A DNA stretch of 64,000 nucleotides, from assembly GCF_015207005.2 (NCBI RefSeq), contig NZ_JADEXS020000001.1:4030001-4094000 (forward strand), in the 5' to 3' direction. Source of the stretch: Desmonostoc muscorum LEGE 12446. GTDB taxonomy: Bacteria > Cyanobacteriota > Cyanobacteriia > Cyanobacteriales > Nostocaceae. How positions within the stretch are numbered: the first letter of the stretch is position 1; each line of letters starts with the position of its first letter. The notes under the pieces were generated by a model. That model searched no databases, was not told the origin of the DNA, and was given only the letters and a program-made list of their open reading frames with translations. The position numbers and the translations under genes are program-made. Shown one piece after another: positions 43,589 through 55,170 of the stretch.

Positions 43589-44530
43589 ATGCTAACCGCT
43601 GCAAAAACGTTGTCTGGTTTGATGGGTTTATGTGTCGGTGATGCATTGGGTGTGCCAGTGGAGTTTACTAGCCGTGCAGAACGAGTCAAATCTCCAGTGA
43701 CGACAATGTTGGGTTATGGCACATGGAATCAACCGCCGGGAACTTGGTCAGATGATAGTTCGTTAAGCTTTTGCTTGGCAGAAAGTCTTTGTAGAGGGTA
43801 TTCGCTGGAGGCTATAGCTAATTCCTTCTGGCGCTGGTACAAGGAAGCTTACTGGACTCCCCGTGGCGATGTGTTTGATATTGGTCAAACGACTCATACA
43901 GCATTGATGCGGCTGAAACAGGGAGTTGTAGCCCACCAGGCGGGCGGTAAAGTTGAAAATAGTAATGGCAATGGTTCGTTAATGAGAATCTTGCCGATGG
44001 CTTATTGTCATAGAAGCTTAACTTTAGGCGAATTACTGGCGCGGGTGCATGATGTTTCAGGGATTACTCATGCCCATAGGCGATCGCAAATGGCCTGTGG
44101 CATTTATATTAGTATTGCAGTGTCCTTACTCGAAGGCGCTGACCTGCAAACCGCTTATCTCCAAGGATTACAAGATATCCAAACAATTTATTCGGTGCGG
44201 GAATTTTTGTTGGAAAAGCCGCATTTTGGCAGAGTTTTCAGTGGTGAGATTGCCAAGTTACCAGTGGAAGAGATTAATTCTGGTGGCTATGTGATTGATA
44301 CCTTAGAATCATCACTGTGGTGTTTATTAAATAGCTCATCTTATTCGGAAGCGGTACTGAAAGCTGTTAACTTAGGCGGAGATACAGATACTACTGCCGC
44401 CGTCACCGGTGGGTTAGCGGGAATTTACTACGGCGTGGAAAATATTCCCCGACAATGGATGAACCAAATTGCCCGTAAACAGGACATTATCTACTTGGCA
44501 GAACGTTTTGCCAGGGCTGTTTACAGTTAG
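43589..44530 (+). CDS. ADP-ribosylglycohydrolase family protein (copy 1)
   Basis: A 313-residue DraG/ARH-type hydrolase that removes ADP-ribose from modified proteins or nucleic acids. Metal-binding motifs are GTWSDDSSLSF (Thr52, Asp55, Asp56) near the N-terminus and GGDTDTTAAVTGGLAG near residue 262. Further family blocks are LMGLCVGDALGVPVEF and ENSNGNGSLMRILPMAY. It forms a tandem pair with the next gene, 87 bp downstream. The final about 145 residues of the two proteins differ at one position and their DNA is about 98% identical there, whereas the first halves have diverged widely. No ADP-ribosyltransferase partner lies beside it. Confidence 0.92.
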   Translation: MLTAAKTLSGLMGLCVGDALGVPVEFTSRAERVKSPVTTMLGYGTWNQPPGTWSDDSSLSFCLAESLCRGYSLEAIANSFWRWYKEAYWTPRGDVFDIGQTTHTALMRLKQGVVAHQAGGKVENSNGNGSLMRILPMAYCHRSLTLGELLARVHDVSGITHAHRRSQMACGIYISIAVSLLEGADLQTAYLQGLQDIQTIYSVREFLLEKPHFGRVFSGEIAKLPVEEINSGGYVIDTLESSLWCLLNSSSYSEAVLKAVNLGGDTDTTAAVTGGLAGIYYGVENIPRQWMNQIARKQDIIYLAERFARAVYS

Positions 44531-44617
44531 TTTGGAATTAGAAATTATACCAAGCGTTTGATAAGCGGCTTTTCGCAAGTAAAATCAGTTGTAGAAAAGT
44601 TTCATGCTGGTTGAACA

Positions 44618-45708
<1,091 letters not shown>

Positions 45709-45712
<4 letters not shown>

Positions 45713-46719
45713 ACCGTAGACAAAGAGTAGACTTGACCATCAATCAACAGTCGCGTGATTCCCTTGGCTTGGAGATGAGTACGAGCCTTATGGAGCATTT
45801 TACTATCGGGGACTTTAATCACGCGATCGCGTTTGGTAGAAAAGCGCTTAGCTACGCGATGGTTATCAAACACCGGCAGGGTTCTTTGCTGGGTTTCCAG
45901 GTTGGGAATTTGCCCCAAGTCGCCAAAATCCTTGAGAGGCCGCGTAATTAATTCCGAAGAACGGTCAATCACCAAATAGCAAGTTTTCGGCAAATGGGCT
46001 GCCGATAGTGGTAAAACTTGAACTGATGCTTCACCTGGTCTGCGTTTTGTGACTAGAGGTCTTAACTCATCAAAGTCATCTTCCTCGAAGTCATCTTCCT
46101 CCTCAAAGTCATCATCTTCTAAATCGTCATCTTCCAAATCCTCCAAATCTTCTGATTCGTCTAGCAAGTCTTCTCCCAGCATCTGTGCTATGACAGTTGC
46201 TTCTGGACGTTCATCCTTGAGTCTGGGGCTAGGGACACTTGCTATTTCCAGAGGTTTTGGTTCTGGAGTTTCTAATTTTTCTGTGATTCGTAGCTTCGGT
46301 TTTTCCGTCGCTGAGGGGCGTCGCCGCACCCGTCTGCTAGCAGCATTTAAATCATCGTCAGTATCTTCTGAGTAGGGTTCCTCCTCTACTATTATCCGAC
46401 GCACCTGCGGTTCAACCTCTACCACTTTGGGCTGGCTGTCGCTAGGTGGAACTTCGATTTCTGGCTCTGGTTGACTCAGCAGCGGTAACTGCTCATAGTT
46501 TACCTGTGCCCTACCCTCAGGAGTCCTGGCAGCCCGCTTTAAAGAGACTAAGTATTCATACTCGTCTTCTGGCAAAGTGCTTTTCAGCAGGCGACTAATT
46601 GTCGAGTTACTTACACCATAGCGGTCTGCTAAAGTTGAAGTTGTTTCGGCACTTTCTCGATATAACTTCAGAATTTCTTGTTTGTCAGAGTCTGTTAATT
46701 TTCTCACGGTAGATACCAA
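45709..46719 (-). CDS. HTH domain protein with acidic linker
   Basis: A 336-residue protein. The N-terminal helix-turn-helix (KLTDSDKQEILKLYRESAETTSTLADRYGVSNSTISRLLK, about 5-47) resembles the transposase/resolvase-type HTH. Pro/Glu-rich and basic linkers lead to a strongly acidic run (about 200-225, Asp/Glu with few other residues). A conserved C-terminal domain follows (CYLVIDRSSELITRPLKDFGDLGQIP ... KVPDSKMLHKARTHLQAKGITRLLIDGQVYSL). No transposase catalytic core is present, so it is probably a DNA-binding chromosomal protein. The membrane protein gene upstream ends 9 bp before its ATG, so they form an operon. Confidence 0.82.
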
Positions 46720-46728
46720 AAATCTTTG

Positions 46729-47583
46729 CTAAGCTCGTTTTCGTGTGCTGGTACGCCGCGTTCGTCTGAGTGATGCGTCATATTCTAGGGCGGCGCCCAT
46801 GCCAAATAACACTCCACTAAACACCCAAAACACTTCTAATATCTCTCCACTTTGATAATTAGTAAACCCGTCAGCGTATTTGAACCACATATCTGCAATG
46901 TAGAGCGAAAAGGCCGCCGCGGCAATCATTCGCCAAGACTGGGAAACTCTTCCTCCCCAAAAGGCTAACAGCAGAGTGGTAGCAATAATTAACAGAACTA
47001 CGTCGCTAACTACGTAAAACCAATTCAAAATAGCGACTAACAGTTCCGAGGGTGCTTCCTGTTGCATAGAAATCCACCATGCTAACAAACTACCGAATAA
47101 AGCAATTGCTAACACAATTAGCCACTGCCATTTTTCCAGATTGATTCGCCTGGAAGCCACAGCTAAAATCATGCCTGCGCCAAGTAACAGATAACTCAAT
47201 ACAAAAAATATATCGCCTAAAGACACATCCGGTTCTTGTTTTAAAACTATTTCGGTATACCCGAAAATTATCCCTCCAACGAAATAGGAAAGCATACCCA
47301 AGCCAATAGAGAGCCAAACGTTCCGACCACTGACGATTTGCGGACTAAGCCAGTTCCTCAAGCATAAGATACCTGCGCCCAAATAAGCTAAGGCTTCAAA
47401 AATATTTGTGCCAATCACATACCACTCGGCTCGGCTTTCTATGCCATCGGCTGCGGGAATTTTGGCACTAAACAACAAAAAGTATAACAGTGCCAGTACG
47501 CCCCAACCAACATTAGCCAAAACAATGTTCTGAGTGGTGAAAATCGATTTAGGAACCAAGGAATTGTCGTAAGAGTTATTCAT
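46729..47583 (-). CDS. Polytopic membrane protein of unknown function
   Basis: A 284-residue protein with about eight to nine hydrophobic helices, for example NIVLANVGWGVLALLYFLLF, IFEALAYLGAGILCL, LSIGLGMLSYFVGGIIFG, IFFVLSYLLLGAGMILAV and LIVLAIALFGSLLAWWI. It has a conserved-looking charged tail (EYDASLRRTRRTSTRKRA) on the presumed cytoplasmic side. It is not recognisable as a transporter family; the layout resembles the membrane sensor part found before cyclases or kinases but without an output domain. It is the first gene of a two-gene operon with the HTH/acidic protein. Confidence 0.8.
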   Translation of the reverse strand: MNNSYDNSLVPKSIFTTQNIVLANVGWGVLALLYFLLFSAKIPAADGIESRAEWYVIGTNIFEALAYLGAGILCLRNWLSPQIVSGRNVWLSIGLGMLSYFVGGIIFGYTEIVLKQEPDVSLGDIFFVLSYLLLGAGMILAVASRRINLEKWQWLIVLAIALFGSLLAWWISMQQEAPSELLVAILNWFYVVSDVVLLIIATTLLLAFWGGRVSQSWRMIAAAAFSLYIADMWFKYADGFTNYQSGEILEVFWVFSGVLFGMGAALEYDASLRRTRRTSTRKRA

Positions 47584-47723
47584 AAGGCTTGACTATGTAG
47601 ATGCACTCTGGCAGTATTTTGAGTTAAAGGATCGTATAACTAGCAGTTTGTCTGCCACACAATACACAATTGGACACAAAAAACAAGTGCCAGTAGTAGG
47701 AACTTTTGGAAAAAACTTCCAGA

Positions 47724-48386
47724 CTATTGCCATAGTTTACCCAGTGCTGATTGATTTAGCCAAGTGATAAACAGCGATCGCTCTGCTTCTGGCATATCTT
47801 CTAACTTATAAATCACTTGTTTGGTAAAGTTAGCGTTACCAAAATACGACTTGCCTAGTCGATGCAATTCTTGCAAAAGGATAACTACGTGATTTTCTTG
47901 CCAGGGAGGCAGTTTGGGTGCAATCAAAGGATTGGTAGATACCAAAGATTTAACTGTTTCTGGAGGAGATGCTTGGGGAAATTGCTTTTGCTGAAATACC
48001 TCCGCAATATCTTTCTCAAATAATGCAGCTTGCCTAGCACCCAAAAACTCTTCAATGTCGATATAAACACCTTGCAACAGTAAAATACACCCTTGGATCA
48101 AAATCCCGGTTTTACCATGACTACCACCTGTGTCATTACCCAACTGTTCTAAACGGATTTTGCCCCAAACGCTAAAGCGTTCCGGTTCCTCCAGTAAAAC
48201 ACAGGCTTTACCCCGGTTATCCGTTAATTCTCTCCATAAGGCTCTAGCTTCTTCTTCTTGACTAGCTTTAAAGACACTAATCAAGCGAAAAGTCTGCCCT
48301 TGATAATCTAGGATCGGCACCTGCTGATCCCGTTTTGGGTGCTGAATGCTTGATATTTCAACATCCTGCCGTTTGAGAATAAACAT
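47724..48386 (-). CDS. Conserved hypothetical protein
   Basis: A 220-residue soluble protein: MFILKRQDVEISSIQHPKRDQQVPILDYQGQTFRL at the start, a middle region with CVLLEEPERFSVWGKIRLEQL, and an end FTKQVIYKLEDMPEAERSLFITWLNQSALGKLW. Conserved hydrophobic and charged patches suggest a real cyanobacterial gene, and codon use is normal. I do not recognise its family. It is monocistronic, with non-coding gaps on both sides. Confidence 0.75.
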   Translation of the reverse strand: MFILKRQDVEISSIQHPKRDQQVPILDYQGQTFRLISVFKASQEEEARALWRELTDNRGKACVLLEEPERFSVWGKIRLEQLGNDTGGSHGKTGILIQGCILLLQGVYIDIEEFLGARQAALFEKDIAEVFQQKQFPQASPPETVKSLVSTNPLIAPKLPPWQENHVVILLQELHRLGKSYFGNANFTKQVIYKLEDMPEAERSLFITWLNQSALGKLWQ

Positions 48387-48745
48387 GGCACTAGCAAATA
48401 ACTCCTCACAGGGGCATTCTTAATATGGAATATATAATGGCATTTGGCAGCATCGCCAAGGCTGAAATTACCTAGCGTGCTGTAAAAATGGACTAAGCCG
48501 AGCGATCGCTAGATACTTCACCAGAGTAAGCTGCCCAGAAAGACTCGGGCTAGGGTAAACAACCCCTTGACAACACAATATATCTAACCAATACCCCATC
48601 TACTTCGTTTTTAGTGTACATTGAATAACTAGCGACTTGGATCTTAGCCTTGCTAGTGATAAATCTGCAATTTTCCATTGCTTCTTAGTCTGGTAAAGCG
48701 ATATAATAATTTAGGTGACTCTTTTGGGAGCCGCTGTATTATTTT
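48387..48745. other. 359-bp intergenic region before tRNA-Arg
   Basis: No gene seen. One HIP1 site near 48503. The last 80 bases are the likely promoter region of the tRNA gene. Confidence 0.5.
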
Positions 48746-48818
48746 GGGCGCGTAGCTCAGTGGATAGAGCAATTGCCTTCTAAGCAATCGGTCGCAGGTT
48801 CGAACCCTGCCGCGCTCG
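48746..48818 (+). tRNA. tRNA-Arg (anticodon UCU)
   Basis: A 73-base cloverleaf. The acceptor is GGGCGCG/CGCGCTC with a G discriminator. The D-arm is GCTC-AGTGGATA-GAGC and the anticodon arm ATTGC-CTTCTAA-GCAAT with anticodon TCT. The T-arm is GCAGG-TTCGAAC-CCTGC. CCA is not encoded. It reads AGA/AGG arginine codons. Confidence 0.97.
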
Positions 48819-48832
48819 TTTTAATTTGGTAT

Positions 48833-48855
48833 GAGACGCGATAAATCGGCGTCTC
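48833..48855. repeat. Hairpin repeat (GAGACGC-9 nt-GCGTCTC)
   Basis: A perfect 7-bp stem around GATAAATCG, just after the tRNA. It belongs to the dispersed GAGACGCGATAAATCGCGTCTC type of repeat frequent in Nostoc-like genomes. It might also end tRNA transcription, though no T-run follows. Confidence 0.6.
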
Positions 48856-49008
48856 TACAATAATCAATGCTTCGTCGAGATGGCGATTTATCTTGGGGAA
48901 TATTTACAGCGTATTTCAGGTAAATCAAGTACACGGGTAGGGGCACAGCCATGTTCCCTACAATTATCTGTACTCCTTTGCAATTTGCTGTAAATGTAGA
49001 AAATGGGG

Positions 49009-50769
49009 CTATGCTTCATCACTAAGTAAGTTTAAAGCAGTTTGAGGATTGTTAATGGCGATCGCGCTGAGAACTTTAGACCATTTCTGCTGCAATGAGA
49101 CGCTAAAAGCTTCTTCAAAAGAAGCTTGATTCAATAAATAAAGTGCTGTTTTAAAAGTTGTTGAATCAGCTATTAAATTTTTCGACCTTAACCCTTGAAG
49201 TGCGATATCCAACCACACAGACATAAGTTCCAGCCAGTTATTTTGCTGTATTTCTTTGAGTGCAATATTTTCCATTCCTAACGCACCCCATACACAAAGA
49301 GACTCTATAGCCAGTTTAAAATCGCGGTGTTCTACAGCATCTTGCCATAATTTTTGAGCGTGATTTTCAAAGCGATTAGCAAGAAATTTATAAGCTTCCT
49401 GGACTTGATCGGGAATTGTAACTTTATAAACTGATTCGCCTCTTGGTAGATAGTCACCGCGATAAGATAGCCAGTTATGAGAGCCGCAAAGATGGATTTT
49501 TTGATCGACTATTACTTCTTTGACATGGGAATCTCCCAACCAAAAAACCTGTACAGATGGCAATCCTTCAGGTGTTTTTACTCCCCGAAGTTTTTCCTCT
49601 ACTTCTGATGACATTGGTTTATCTTCGTCTTCTTGTCGTCGCGCAATTCCATGTCCAATTAAAATCCAAACTCCGCGATCGGCTAATTTTTGTAATCCAG
49701 TCAAAAACTTTTCATTTACAACTGCTTGGTTCACCCAAGGGGAATAGACTATAACCTGATTTTTAGCCGAATTTAAAACTTCTATAAAAGCTTGAGCAAT
49801 TTGCCCATCGCGTAACTGTATAGCTTCACCTATCGGTGTGGTATTATCTACTTTTTCACTGACTTTTATGGCACGTTCTAAAGCCTTTTGACGAATTTTT
49901 TCCAGTCTAGCTTCTACTTCAGTGTTTTTTTGTTTAAGAATCGCTTCACGTTCAAAATTGATGGCTTCATTTGACAATTTACATAATCTTTGCAAGGATA
50001 TCTTACCCTCATTATGTAGTATTTGTAACCAATTTGACGCTGCCTCTAAAATTTGCTTTCCACTTCTTATTTGAATGCTCAGCTTATCTTCAATAGCGTC
50101 AAATATAACGAAAAGCGATATTTTTTTCCAAATTTTTTGAGTGGAAGCTACTACCTTAAAGGAAGTGACAATTTTCCCCTCTTCTGGCACATGAAGTGCT
50201 AAGCCTGAAGCCTGAATATTTTTTTGTATTTCTTCAAGCGATAACACGGAAATATCACTAATTGTATTATCAATAGTTATAAAATCTGCTAAATCAGGCA
50301 GATTTATTACTGTCTCGTTTAAAGATTCAGATTGAAAAGTTATCTTCCCACTTAAAGGGTCTGTAATAGCATTAAGCTGTACAGGATATGGGGGCTGTGG
50401 TACAGACCCTTTTTCATAAAACGAGCGACCTTCAGAAGTGACTGTAATTGGCGATGTTGCTGATAGGGTTTGTAATGAACGGAGAGTTGCAGTAGTACTG
50501 CGGATAAATACAGAATCAAGCCCAAGTACAGAGGCTAATTCATCTTCTGTTGGAGGAGGTTCAAATTCAATAGCAGCCCGGATAATAAATTCTTCGAGTA
50601 CGTTAAATGGGCGGGGTTCTTTGATGTTTATTTCTACAGGAGTTTGACGCAGGCTGTAACGAAATTGACGCGCTGCTAAAACTGATAAACTAGAACTTTG
50701 CGCTTCAATTTCCTCTACCAAATTTTTGAGATTATCATCAATTGGTTTAGCAGAAGAGTCGAGAAACAT
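49009..50769 (-). CDS. PLD-family nuclease linked to an SF1 helicase
   Basis: A 586-residue protein. The start is ATG 50769, with GGAGG 8 bases upstream, inside the last codons of the decayed helicase (23-base overlap). An N-terminal winged-helix-like region (about 55-120: FNVLEEFIIRAAIEFEPPPTEDELASVLGLD) leads to a beta-rich middle and coiled coil. One PLD domain follows with QVIVYSPWVNQAVV and the HxKx4D motif (His415, Lys417, Asp422), then GSHNW. One motif per chain means it must dimerise for catalysis, as in Nuc/BfiI-type enzymes. The C-terminal about 120 residues are helical. The overlap with a COG1112-type helicase gene indicates a helicase-nuclease defence module, similar in principle to Mokosh. 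No HKD residue is missing, so it appears active. Confidence 0.88.
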   Translation of the reverse strand: MFLDSSAKPIDDNLKNLVEEIEAQSSSLSVLAARQFRYSLRQTPVEINIKEPRPFNVLEEFIIRAAIEFEPPPTEDELASVLGLDSVFIRSTTATLRSLQTLSATSPITVTSEGRSFYEKGSVPQPPYPVQLNAITDPLSGKITFQSESLNETVINLPDLADFITIDNTISDISVLSLEEIQKNIQASGLALHVPEEGKIVTSFKVVASTQKIWKKISLFVIFDAIEDKLSIQIRSGKQILEAASNWLQILHNEGKISLQRLCKLSNEAINFEREAILKQKNTEVEARLEKIRQKALERAIKVSEKVDNTTPIGEAIQLRDGQIAQAFIEVLNSAKNQVIVYSPWVNQAVVNEKFLTGLQKLADRGVWILIGHGIARRQEDEDKPMSSEVEEKLRGVKTPEGLPSVQVFWLGDSHVKEVIVDQKIHLCGSHNWLSYRGDYLPRGESVYKVTIPDQVQEAYKFLANRFENHAQKLWQDAVEHRDFKLAIESLCVWGALGMENIALKEIQQNNWLELMSVWLDIALQGLRSKNLIADSTTFKTALYLLNQASFEEAFSVSLQQKWSKVLSAIAINNPQTALNLLSDEA

Positions 50770-51895
50770 CAATGAAACCTCCATGTAGACGCACGATGTT
50801 TGAAATATTAGAGTACATACTCCCAATTTGTCCACGCTGCTGAGTAAATAGCGAATGACAACCAACAATTACTAGTAGTTCTTTAGCAGGTGAGAATGCA
50901 ACGTTAACACGTTCTGGCTTCTTGGCAAATCCCACATCTTTTTTACTATTATTGCGAACCATACTAACAATCACAACAGGCCTTTCCATACCTTGAAATC
51001 GGTCTACTGTACCAGTGGTGATTTGCAGCGATGGAAAATCTTTAGATTGTAGCCGTTCATCAATTTTTCTGAGTTGAGCGCCATAAAATGTAATCACGGC
51101 GATTTCTTTTTTTGGTTCACCATTAGCAACTCTAGAAGCCCAATTACTCTCAAATTTTTGACATAAACGTTCAATTGCGTCAATTTCCGGGATATTAAAG
51201 AATGAAGTTCCTCTAGATTCCTCTTGAAATTCATTTTCTCCAGGCATTTTTACCCATATAAGATGCTTATCTGGTTGAATTATTTCACTTGGTAAATTAT
51301 GTGCGCGATTGATGTCAGGCTCTAAGATACCACATTCTAGCTGACTGTCATAAAACTGATTGATTGCTCCCATAATTATGGGGTGCATTCGATATTGAAT
51401 ATTTAACATTCGTTTGATGCTATCATCAGCAGTTTCAAACTGAATTTTAAACAGTGACTCTTGCAATAATTGTAGTTCTGTATTTGTGCTGCCAATCTCT
51501 TGAGAAACTTCCTCTAAAGTCTTCGTGTCAAGCATGGGTGGTAATTGTCGATGGTCGCCTACCATGACCAACTTTTTGCCTTTTAAGCCGGGGATTAATA
51601 ATTCTGGAGGAGTACATTTACTAACTTCATCGATAATGACGACATCAAAGTATTTGAATTCTTGTGAAAAATCGGAATTTGCGGCTTGAACGCAAGTGAT
51701 ACCAACGACGTTGGCATTATCTAGATAAATGCGCCTTAAATCTGTGCTATCGCGCTCTGTTGGCTGTCTTAATTTTCCAATCCAATCTTGCACAAAGTGT
51801 TGATATTTATTGAGGTAAATTTCTTCTTCTTGGAGCTGCTGCTGCCAGAATTTAAACTTAATATTTATGGTATGTAAAAACTCTACATTCCACAA
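50747..51895 (-). pseudogene. Helicase pseudogene fragment, C-terminal motor half
   Basis: The 382-residue frame carries [14 protein letters not shown] (motif II), GDHRQLPP (III), [25 protein letters not shown] (V) and RVNVAFSPAKEL, where the motif VI Arg is Pro. Open frame continues upstream to the 184-bp element at 52013 (reading NERTWWQLIWKTIPSKFKPEN, which matches the intact copy). It could be annotated as a separate CDS but is only the end of the broken gene. Confidence 0.85.
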
Positions 51896-52012
51896 GTCTG
51901 TATAATAATTTTCCGGCTTAAATTTACTAGGAATTGTTTTCCAAATTAACTGCCACCAAGTTCGTTCATTTGATATATATTCTAATTGTTGCTGTAAAAT
52001 CTCAATTATTTT

Positions 52013-52196
52013 GGCTCTTCAGTACTTAATATGCTAAATTAATCTACTAAAAAGCTGAAAATATTGCTGCACAACAAAAGCAGGCATTGTTTTTAACATT
52101 TTAGTCCATTCTTGGGACTTAAGCGTTATAAACTTGATTTTAAGGTCTAGCTTTGATATTTAACTAATAATTTGGCATAACAGGTACTGAAGAACC
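52013..52196. mobile_element. 184-bp ISL3-like miniature element (MITE)
   Basis: The ends are imperfect 28-bp inverted repeats: GGCTCTTCAGTACTTAATATGC.. on one side and GGTTCTTCAGTACCTGTTATGC.. read from the other, about 23 of 28 matching. Eight-bp direct repeats ATTATTTT flank it (52005-52012 and 52197-52204). GGCTCTTC ends and 8-bp duplications are typical of the ISL3 family. The element has no transposase frame and would need one in trans. It sits in the helicase pseudogene, and its removal fuses the flanking codons in frame. Confidence 0.88.
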
Positions 52197-53260
52197 ATTA
52201 TTTTCTCTATTTTAGTTTGGGTTTCTGTCAATTGTATTTTGTAAATTTCAGTTGTCTTATGTAAGCTAAAAATGTAAGCTACGAGCAGATTATTGGCAGT
52301 CGAGAGTGTAGCAAAAGGATCGACTAAACCAATCAAAGTATCAAGTTGTTTGGTGCGATTTTCCCAGTTTTGTACTTGTGCTATAAATTCTGCTGTCTCA
52401 GTCAGAATATTTGAGGAATTATCAAGGTATTGTTGCACTAAAAGCCTTAATTCATCGGGCAAGTATGGGAAAGATAAAAGTTCTTGTAAGAGTGCGATCG
52501 CTTTTTTAAACTTGAAGTCAGCTTCACTGCAAAAAGTTCCTACCTGCTCTTGATTGGCAGATATTTGCTTCTCAGCATTAGCCACCAACTTAATTTGTTC
52601 ATTTAATTGTTTTTCAAGTACCTTTTGCTCTTGTTCTGTCTGAACCTGTAGTTGGTTTAGCCATGTACGCGCACTTGTAACAATGCCTTCAACCACCTCT
52701 GCTGTAATCTGAGAAATTGCCAATTCCTTGTCAACAGGTTGGACTCTCTGACGTATAGCTTGGGCTTCTCTCCTAATAGCTTCAAGCCTTATTGCAGCAG
52801 TATAACGGCGGCTATATGGACGTAACTTTTGAGCTATGGAATCCAAGCTTTTCTGCTTGAGAGCGATCGCAAGCACCCATTCAATAATCCAACCCCAAAC
52901 CCCCAGTGGTTTCTCAATCTCATCAATGCTATTTTGTGCTAATCGCTTAAGCTTTATTAGAGATTCCACAGGGTCTAACTCTTTACTCCCACTTACCTTG
53001 GTAATGTCAGCTTCACTAATTGAGCGATTACCTAGTAAATTCCGCCCCCGCACGAGTAAATCTTTGATTTCACAAACCTGACTACAAACTCTATCCCATT
53101 GTCGATATTTTTGAATTAATTCATTGACTTTTAACCGACACTGCTCAAGATTCTCTTGCCAGGGTAGAGTCTGATTTACCATCGCCAAGTTTGGTAATCT
53201 TGAAGGTAAATAGATTAAGTCATCTGTAAAATTTTGCCGGTCTTGTAAGCATCGCGCCAA
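52160..53260 (-). pseudogene. Helicase pseudogene fragment, central coiled-coil part
   Basis: A 366-residue frame corresponding to the long helical insertion between motifs Ia and II of the intact helicase (heptad-rich, many Gln/Glu/Leu). It is in the same frame as the fragment upstream, separated only by the TGA at 53294-53296. Its 3' end (after TKIEKIM) runs into the 184-bp element. Confidence 0.82.
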
Positions 53261-53293
53261 TATATTAGTGATTTCTAGATGAGCTTTAGGTAA

Positions 53294-55000
53294 TCATTTA
53301 TCAAGTTCACTTCTTATCAAATTATCTTCAGATGTAAGGTTTTGTAGATTCCTAATTCTTTGCTGTAAACTTTGCTGACTGGCAAGCAATTGTTGGTGAT
53401 TTGATTTCAAGCGAACAAAAGAATCCGAATTTTGTTTGTAAGTCTGTGCTGCTGACTTAGCTTCGGTCATAGCTGTAGCTGTATCACTGGCATAAGCTAA
53501 TGCTGTCCGAATTTTAGTAATCGAAGAAGTTACATTATTTTGCAACCAGGCGGCTAAACCAAATGAGTCGTAATTTGGGCGAATTAGACCAAGTTCAGAA
53601 GCCAGATCAATTGCTAACCGAAGATTTACACCAAAGTTTCGTAATGAAGGGTCTGTAGACGCGTATTTCTTCAAACCTGCCCACAAATTAAGAAGTGCTG
53701 GATCTTGCCAGTCTACTGAAGGTGCTTGATTCAGCAACTCCTCCAAAGCAATTTTCAGAGATTCGACCTCGGCCAGTTGAGATGCGGCTTGATTATATTC
53801 ATTTGTTTGGTTTGTACAAACTGACTCTAAATTGGCTTTGCGTGTCTGTAATAAATTCTGTTCTTCCTTGAATGTCTCTTCTACTTTTAGGTATGCTGTG
53901 AATCGTTGTGATGCTGCTAACAATTGACGCAAAATGTTTACATCATCAAGGTGTTGAACAAGATTTTTTTCGCAGTCACTAGCAGTATTTTCTAACCATG
54001 TACCAATCACTCGGTCTTCTAGAAATGGCTGTCCTTCTTCCCCAACTCTTTCGGCGTTTCCCTTTCGCAGAGGCCGGATTACAGGGTTATGAACTAATCG
54101 GCTGAGGGCATTATCTACTGCTAAATTGGCTTGAGAAGTAATTAGAGTGCGCCCACCCCGTAGAGCAACTTGATAGCAAATCTCCGCAATTACGGTAGTT
54201 TTACCAGTACCTGGTGGACCTTGAATGAGAACTAAATCCTCAGCAGCAAGCACGGTTTCTACTGCTGCTTTCTGACTAGGATTAGCTGAGGATAACAACA
54301 AATCCTCTGTTTGCAATTCGACAGTTTTTTGGATAGATCTTGCTTGGGAAGCGTCAAATAAAAAGTTTCCTAAATAGGGATTTTGGGTGCGTCCCTGTCT
54401 TAATTGTGTCAAGGCTGCTTTTTTATACCGAATCTGTTGCATACTACCAACAGCCTCGAAAAACAAAAATCCGGTGGCTGGTAGCTGATAACGTCCTGCT
54501 GCCATATAGTCAGCTAAATCGCGTTCTAGCCTCACGCGGATAATACAACGGTTCGGGTCAACTTCTTCAATATTTCCTAATTGCCGACTGTTGCGCCAGT
54601 TTTGTCCTGTGGGAGTAGTCTCAAACAGCTTAATCTCTTCGTTTCTTGCTCGTTTTACCCGTTCCCAGAAGTTTTCCACAGCCAAGGAATTTTCATCAGA
54701 ACCGTCAAGAGTAGCTGAGGTTACGTCAATCTCAAAAGCGATCGCTCTTCCGAAGCCATTATGGCTGAAAAAAGGCACACAAAATTGTCGTGTTTCGGCG
54801 ATTTTTTCCTCAATCTGTAAAAAGACTTCCCAAAATCGCAAATTATCTTCTGTCGGCAGATGGTCACCACATATAGGCATGGCTGCCATCCGTGCCAATG
54901 CTGTTGGCGGAATATCGATACGATACTGATGATTAGGCAGCAGCCGTAAACGATAAGGTAGAGCATAGCCATCAGCATTTCCCTGTGAAAGTTGTACCAA
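53294..55000 (-). pseudogene. Helicase pseudogene fragment, N-terminal motor half
   Basis: A 568-residue frame with the N-terminal domain ([25 protein letters not shown]), ANPSQKAAVETVL (Q-motif-like), Walker [18 protein letters not shown] and the Ia block [19 protein letters not shown]. The reading frame is open further upstream to the 206-bp element ([17 protein letters not shown]), so the ATG at 55000 is not the original start. Confidence 0.85.
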
Positions 55001-55170
55001 CTTAGCAGATAGTATTTTTAAACCGCCCCTTCCATCTTGTTGTGCAACTGCTCTGAATTCTAGTGTTTGTCCTAGCTTCTCAAGTCTTGTAGGTAATTGA
55101 AAATCATCCTGATCTGTTGCTATGGTTAGATCCCAAATTTCTTCTCTAGGATTTTGCCCCCCGCCCTTCC

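Noticed and set aside
46049..46375. 108-codon Ser/Lys-rich frame on the plus strand
   Set aside because: Antisense to the acidic Asp/Glu run of the HTH protein; composition is explained by the opposite strand.
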